DNA of 64,000 nucleotides from Pegea sp. RAD2-039 (Eukaryota; Chordata; Thaliacea; Salpida; Salpidae): contig JAQGEQ010000301.1 in NCBI GenBank assembly GCA_034620365.1, positions 1 through 64,000 of the forward strand, in the 5' to 3' direction. The notes beneath the pieces are model-generated. The model ran no database searches. It was not told where the DNA came from and was given only the letters and a program-made list of their open reading frames with translations. Within the stretch, counting starts at the first letter, position 1. Each line of letters begins with the position of its first letter. This document shows positions 57,976 through 64,000 of the stretch, piece after piece. Made by a program: the position numbers and the translations under genes.

Positions 57976-59505
57976 TTTTATTTTCGTCTAAAATCTTCAG
58001 AATAATTAGTTTTTGTGAAACAATGAAAAAGGTCTACTTCTAAATATAAAAGTTAAATTATTTATTTTAGATATGAATAAAACAGAGAATTCAGTACTAG
58101 TAGTATTAAAGCAACAAATTTATTGATGTCTTCACAATTGTCGGTGAAAAAATTAAAATAATTTTTTCGTTAAAATTTAATTTATTCTTGAGAAATTTTG
58201 TAGCTCAAAAAATAATCTTAAAATACAATTTAAAAAATTCAAAATTCTCTTTAAATAAAAGAATTTTTATATAAAAGTTTAATAAGTTTTATTAAAGCTA
58301 CAAAAATAAGTTTAATTCCCAACAAAAGTTTTTATTACGCAAACTAAAATTTGAATCAAATTCTTTTTCAATCTTATTAGTGAAAATAACATTTATAAAT
58401 TTATTATAAAAACCTTTCTCTTTAAGTTTAATGAGTTTTTATTACAGTTATATGTCGTTGTTATACTTTTTCTGTTGTAATTTTAAAATTGATTTAAATT
58501 ATAATAAAAATCTTCAAAATCAGAAGTTTTAATCTAATTTTCCTTAAAAGCTTTTTCTTTAAATATTGACTTGATTTACGATAAGCTGTCGAGTAGAAAA
58601 AAATCAGAATTAAGTTTTAAATTTAATCTATAAAATTGTTTTATCGAATATTAATTCTTAAAATATTTCAAAATTTATTATTCACTTTTATGTTTACTTA
58701 AACCTTAAATAGTTGAAAGTTTTAAAATGAAGTTATTTTTACGGTTTAAACCGCAAATAAATGAAGTAATATTTAGTTCAAATTCAAAAAATTATTTTTC
58801 TCCTAATTTTAAGCAAATCTTTAATTACTAACAAAAAAATAGCAAATTTTATAAAATTGTCTTTTTGTTTACAGCTTATAATTTGATAAAAAATATTTTC
58901 AAAAATAATAAAACTCATAATATTTAATTCTATAAGTTTAAAGATTATAATTTGAAATATTTATATTCAAACAAAAAGTATTTTTAATAACCTTAAAAAG
59001 AATTTATTAAATATTTAATTTCTTTTTCAGAATCTTGAAAATATAAAACTTTATAAAATGGTAAATGAGTTTGTAAACAAACAAAATCATCTTTGAGAAT
59101 AATCTCTCTTTTCTTAAATTAGTAAATAAAAACTTTTTTTATATCTTCAAAAATTTGAAGTATGTTATATACTAAATAAATATATATTTAATATATAGTA
59201 ACGACTTATAAAAGTGTCTGTTAGAGCAGTTTTTGTACAAAAATCATTACATAAAAAATACTCAAATAAATTTAATTTTTTTTTCTATCTATTAAACTTC
59301 AACAGAAATCTTGAAGCACCAATTATTAGTCTTTATATAAATGTATATTGAGGTTAGTTAGTTACTGCAAAACATTAAATAAGTATGTTTGCGTAATAGG
59401 GTGCAACATACATTAAAAAGTTAATAGCAGATAAGGTCGTTGACTTGGATTAGAAATAAAAAGGTAAACAAAGTATTGAGACGTTATAATCTATCAGAGT
59501 TTCAA

Positions 59506-59520
59506 CCGCCAGATGGCGCC
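59506..59520 (+). promoter_or_regulatory. CTCF-like core motif
   Basis: CCGCCAGATGGCGCC matches the animal CTCF core (CCNNNAGRKGGCGC), including the AGATGGCGC form used in arthropods. It sits alone in AT-rich, gene-poor DNA. Binding is not shown. Confidence 0.45.
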
Positions 59521-60859
59521 AAATATTACAAAGTAGAATAATTCACGATTAATCTAAAGTTTAATCTTTTTAACTCATCTTTAAATAATTTAATAATATT
59601 TACAAACTAATTACATTAGTATCACATCAACAATAATTTCTATACTTTTAACTCATTTTCAATCTTAAACACAACAACAGTAACTAAATAGTTGTTGAAA
59701 TAATCTAATTTTTTTCACAAAATAATTTTTACTGAATTATTTATAAAATTTAAATTAATTTAAAAATCTGGATTTTATTTTTTGAGCTTTTGTACATCAA
59801 CCACATTTTTAATTCTTTTTAAAAATTTGAATATCAACTTAAAAAGGTTTTAAAAGAATGTAGAAATAAGAAAAGTTTAAAAAAAAAATTACTTTTTATG
59901 ATAAAGAAAAAGCTTTTGAAGATTTAATTTCGAAAAATTATAAAAGAAAACTGATTTGTTTTCTTTTCAAATCAACCAGGAAAATGAACTAATTAATCTT
60001 TAATCTATTTTCTCATGTAAAAGACATCTGCAACAGAAACTTTTATTGAAGTTATCTAATTCATTTATTAGTTTTTACAATATTTTTAGACAATAATTTA
60101 TAACCGTAATAAATTATTTTTATTTTATAAAAACTATTTTTTTTAACATTTTCAAATAATTTTTTAATCTTAATTTTATTCACGAATTTTTTTCTTCATT
60201 TTCAGAGTTTATGTTCCTAAAAAATCAGTAAATAAATAAAAGTATTTTCGACTTTAGCAAATTCTCTATTTAATCTTAAAGTTGTCTTGTTTCAAATTAC
60301 TACTTTCTTCTTAATTATAAATAAACAAACATAAAAAATGACATTTTTTTTCCTATTGAAAAATTAAAAGTTTATTTTTTGGTACTTCTAAAACAGTTTT
60401 AAACTAAATCTAATTACTTTTACATCTTAATAATAAAAACTTCAAGTTATTTGGAATTGTAAACACCACAAATTCGGAAGTATTTAAACATTCGTCATTC
60501 AGAAATGACATTTTTATTTCATATTTTCAAATTGTTATTTTTAGGAATTTTTTTTTCAAGTTTTGTTTGAACATTTTAAAATAGCAAACAGCAAATCATT
60601 GATTTTATGGCTTATTTAAATTTCAGCACTTGTATAAACAAATGATTATTGTTGGTAACAAGAAAACATACAAGAAACAAATTATAAGAACTTATTTTAT
60701 TATTTACTTTGCAATCATTAAGTATCTACAAAAAATCGATTAATTAAACCAAAATTATTAAAGCTCTGAAAATTAATTCATTTTACATTTAAAAATATAC
60801 AAATAATAAAATGTTTTGTAAATTGATGGTAGCTTAAATAATCAAAAGTTTTAAGTTGA

Positions 60860-61040
60860 TGGCCACAAGGTGGCGCTGTTGTCCAAATGTCGTTAAAATC
60901 GTTTTTGATTCCAACATATGAGCTTTTGTAGAAATCATTCAAGCGGAACTTAGTGTACATACAACTTGTGTATCAGTGCCTCAGGGTTGACCAGAAGGTT
61001 TTGGATATCTAGCAGCTTGTTAATTGCGTAAGCTACTTTG
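60860..61040. other. GC-richer islet of unknown nature
   Basis: About 180 bp has clearly higher GC than its surroundings. On the minus strand it offers a short open frame (MYTKFRLNDFYKSSYVGIKN onward) and, upstream of it, short peptide-like runs with a stop. It might be a leader exon, a non-coding RNA or a decayed repeat. Nothing was recognised. Confidence 0.35.
60863..60877 (+). promoter_or_regulatory. CTCF-like core motif
   Basis: CCACAAGGTGGCGCT is a near-perfect CTCF core. It lies at the edge of the GC-richer islet at 60860-61040 and has the same orientation as the motif 1.36 kb upstream. Confidence 0.5.
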
Positions 61041-63074
61041 AATTGTGGGTAATTTGTCAAATACAAATTTCAACTATTTTTCCATTTATGAAGATATCTT
61101 CAATATTTTATAATTTCTATTTTTTAATGAAAAATATTTTTTTTAAACCCGGAATTTTTTCATTTTAAAATTCAACAGATTTTTTGAACATATTGAAAGA
61201 AACAAGAAAACTTTTGAAAATAATTTTTGAGGTCATTTAAGTTAAAACAAAAAAATTGAAAATTGATAAAAATTTACGAATTTTATTTCAGAATTCATTA
61301 ATATTTAAAAATTTACTTTTTCATTTCCAAAACTTTCTGATATTAGAATATCTTGCTAGAGTTTTTTTTGTTTTTTATTTCTTTTAGACCTTTCTATTAT
61401 TAATGAAGAGTAATAAGGAAAAATTATTAACTAATAAAGATGTTATTGAATTATGAGTAGATTTTGTAAAAAAACTTTCTTTAAACTTTAGTTAGTTCTA
61501 AAAAATTGTCAAAAAATTAACTTTGAATTTTATTTTGAAATAAAACAAAATTTGAAAATTCAAAATATGCTTGCCCAATAAACAAAAACTTGTTTTTGAT
61601 AATTACCAAACATGACTTCAAAATTAAGTTTTATAAATTCAATTTTAGTAGTTTAATTGAAAACCCTTAAAAATATTTGTCTACAAAATTATTTTGGATA
61701 AATATAAATTGATTAAAGTTTGATTTATCTAATTGTTTGAAGTTTTATTGTAAATATTTACAAGGTTATAAAATAAAAAGCACTAAAGATTGATTATAAA
61801 AACGTTTTACTTTAACTGTTTTAAAGGTTATAAAGCATTAAATCAATAACTGTAATCAATATTTCATAAATTTTACATCAAATATAAGTTTAAAAAATAC
61901 TTTTAATTATAACTCTGTTTGATGTTGATTACTTCTTATCAAAACGTCTTTGTTAGGAATGTAATTTAAATAACCATTTCGTCATGTTTGTTGCTTTTAA
62001 AATTAACAAACTGTTTAGATAAGACTAATAATAACTGAATTTGTAATTGTCTAATAATATTTCCGATTATTTCATTTGTCTTAAAATTGTTTCCAGCAAA
62101 ATAAGTTTGAAAACTATCAGATGATAAACATACAGTTAAAAATTTAATAACATATAAAACTAAAATAATCTAGACAAATTCTTTATTTCAGTAAATATTA
62201 TGAAAGAGTATTGCCACAATTAAAACGTAAATTCCAAGCATTTTTACTGTAACAAGCTCTATTGAACATTATGAAAAAAAATATTTATTTGCCAGCTTGT
62301 TGTTTCAAGCTTTTTGTCATAAACTTCATACTTGAAAAAGATTATTTTTAAATTTTCAAATTATTTTCTCACAAACTTGTAATATTGTGTAACAATTTTA
62401 AACTAATTTTAGACAGCAAAGTATTACAGTAATGTCTTTAGACTATTTTCAAAGATAGAAGTCTAGTATATTATGTAAATATTCATGTTATACAAAGAAC
62501 TGTAAATTAAATTCATGAAAATTCCTCACTTTAATGATTTGTTGTTAAAAAAAATTTGAAAAATTAAGAAAATTGTTCTGGTAAATCTCCTGAATTTCAA
62601 TTTTGAGATTAAATCTATATAAAGTTTATAATATTGAGTATACTTAATTGGCTTTTTAATTATATGACGTAAAGAATTAATCAAAGTGATATTTTGTGAA
62701 AATAAATGTTTTAGTTTTGATTTTTTAAATTTTTGTTTTATATAAAGACAAATAAAAGTAAATTTAATTTAATAACGGATTAAGAAAATAATTTTAAAAT
62801 ATCTAAAGACTGATTATATACTCTTGTATTTTTTTGTAGTTGAAAAACTTTTATTGAAAAGCATCATATTTGAAATTGATGAAGAATATTATTGATTTCA
62901 AATTTCAAACTTTGAAAAACTTTTATCTTTAAACTGATCTTAGATTGAAGTAGTTTCTACTTGTAGGTGAACCAACATATTTCATTGAGAAAAGTTGTTT
63001 TCATAAAAACCATGTTTCGGAAACGAGTTGACCATAAAACACTTTTAAAGTCAACTCACTTCTGTTAACGCTGT

Positions 63075-63252
63075 TGAGAAGAGAGGTTGCTAGGGGAGAG
63101 GTTGCTGAGAAGAGAGGTTGCTAGGAAGAGAGGTTGCTAGGGGAGAGAGGTTGCTAGGAAGAGAGGTTGTTAGGAAGAGAGGTTGCTAGGGGAGAGATTG
63201 TTGGGGAGAGGTTGCTAGGAAGAGAGGTTGCTAGGGAGGGAGGTTGTTGGGG
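63075..63252. repeat. G-rich minisatellite, GAGAGGTTGCTAGGAA unit
   Basis: About eleven imperfect units of 14-18 bp. Units alternate GGTTGCTAGGAA and GGTTGCTAGGGG endings. The plus strand is purine/G-rich with many GG and GGGG runs. The GGTTGCTA core is shared with the repeats near 0.7 and 19.2 kb. Confidence 0.92.
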
Positions 63253-63637
63253 CAACAAACGCCAGTCAATGACAGAAAACAAATTTTTTTAATTATTTAT
63301 TTTGCTTTCGAAACTAAAACACATGTAATCAATAAACAACGATAAAGACATCTGAGTTTCTTGAAAACACAAGTAGCATTTATATGCGCAGCATAAAAAC
63401 GTTTCGAAAATTTATACAATTGTACCAAATAGAAGTATTGTCTGAAATAATGTGATTAACTCGTAAAATTTTGATGAATAAACATTTATTGTTGTGAAGT
63501 ATTTGTAGCAATTACTTTTAAATGATCAAGTCTTGAAAAGGCAGACAGGAAATGATAGAAAAACATTAAGCGCTAAACAAGACGTGACAAAAAACGTAGA
63601 GATAAAAATTCTGACTAAAAAAAGAGAGAAATGGAAA
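63253..63637. other. Spacer, probable 3' UTR of the minus-strand gene
   Basis: AT-rich sequence just after the stop of the partial gene on the minus strand. No separate feature was seen. Confidence 0.4.
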
Positions 63638-64000
63638 TTACAAATCGGTAACGAACTGAGATTTCGTATTCTCTAAACGTTTTGTATTTACCATTTTAGC
63701 TGGTCGACTTGGAACATATCCAGAAGTATCAAGACTTTCGGATGGATGATAATTGTGAGATTTTGTCAATTGCTTTTTATGATTGGAATAACTTGGTGGT
63801 GGTTGAAGGTTATTGGAGTAATTATTTAAATTAGGTGAGGAGGAAGTGAGATCATGAAATCTGTTGAGGTTTCCGCTGATATCTTTGTTGGTAATTGGAT
63901 GAAGCTTGTTTGAAACTTCAGTAGTTCCTCGATGACTCTTTGATAAGTTGTAAGATCTTTGTGAAGTTTCATTTGAGTCTCCATTCCTACTTGAAAAATG
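63638..64000 (-). CDS. C-terminal exon of a truncated gene, PPxY and PDZ motifs
   Basis: An open frame of 120 codons without ATG requirement runs in from the window edge to a TAA at 63640-63638. It is hydrophilic, Ser/Asn-rich and disordered: HFSSRNGDSNETSQRSYNLS at the edge, NLNNYSNNLQPPPSYSNHKK in the middle, and ESLDTSGYVPSRPAKMVNTK later. PPPSY is a PPxY motif for WW domains. The last residues, FVTDL, fit a class I PDZ ligand (S/T-x-hydrophobic). Together these suggest the cytoplasmic tail of a membrane receptor, adhesion molecule or scaffold. The 5' part lies beyond the window, and whether the exon starts inside it is unknown. No family is recognised. Confidence 0.6.
   Translation of the reverse strand, partial: HFSSRNGDSNETSQRSYNLSKSHRGTTEVSNKLHPITNKDISGNLNRFHDLTSSSPNLNNYSNNLQPPPSYSNHKKQLTKSHNYHPSESLDTSGYVPSRPAKMVNTKRLENTKSQFVTDL

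Larger units (their letters stand above)
57976..63074. other. Gene-poor AT-rich region
   Basis: Over 5 kb with no supported gene. It contains CTCF-like motifs at 59506 and 60863 and one less AT-rich islet at 60860-61040. Confidence 0.45.

Noticed and set aside
1-64000. CRISPR arrays, bacterial operons, endogenous retroviruses or Polinton-like elements
   Set aside because: No direct repeats with regular spacers, no LTR pairs, and no integrase, capsid or envelope-like reading was seen. All genes are of eukaryotic, intron-bearing type.

Overview
The window is one end of a metazoan chromosome. It opens with (CCCTAA)n telomere repeats and runs into AT-rich DNA with single-copy, intron-bearing genes. 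Animal character comes from a FoxL2-type forkhead factor, the ciliary protein IFT46, TMEM236, Jagunal, CCDC47, TOMM7 and ribosomal eL36. Minimum introns are only about 46-56 nt. TTAGGG-type telomeres, a strong AT bias, tRNA-derived SINEs and CR1/Jockey-like LINE pieces fit an invertebrate. I cannot name the species or phylum from sequence alone.

Layout. 0-0.9 kb: telomere, degenerate telomere-like DNA and a 20-bp minisatellite. 6.3-8.7 kb (+): a small type I membrane protein with an Ig-like ectodomain and a tyrosine-bearing tail. 9.3-12.3 kb (+): TMEM236 homologue in eight exons. 18.6-23.0 kb (-): a nuclear C3H zinc-knuckle protein resembling INO80D/KANSL2. 24.6-27.3 kb: two SINE copies around a small secreted acidic protein gene. 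27.9-30.5 kb: a near-perfect inverted duplication flanking, and partly made from, a small membrane coiled-coil gene. 34.3-36.2 kb: FoxL2-like gene tail-to-tail with a 76-residue protein gene. 39.2-42.4 kb: IFT46 and RPL36, the latter with a candidate H/ACA snoRNA in an intron. 43.6-52.2 kb: LINE fragments, TOMM7, and a predicted N-myristoylated coiled-coil protein. 53.4-56.9 kb (+): JAGN1 and CCDC47, both ER proteins, 211 bp apart. 57-63.6 kb: mostly gene-poor AT-rich DNA. 63.6-64.0 kb (-): the C-terminal exon of a gene that continues beyond the window.

No operon in the bacterial sense is present. Two organisational themes stand out. First, many genes have a strong 3' splice acceptor 4-37 nt upstream of the ATG, and JAGN1/CCDC47 are packed like an operon; together this suggests spliced-leader trans-splicing, which RNA data could test. 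Second, short motifs recur far above chance: the CRE palindrome TGACGTCA (16 perfect copies by eye) and a GGTTGCTA core shared by three separate minisatellites. All exon models were made by reading-frame and splice-site reasoning by hand; those whose exon lengths sum to whole codons are stated as such.
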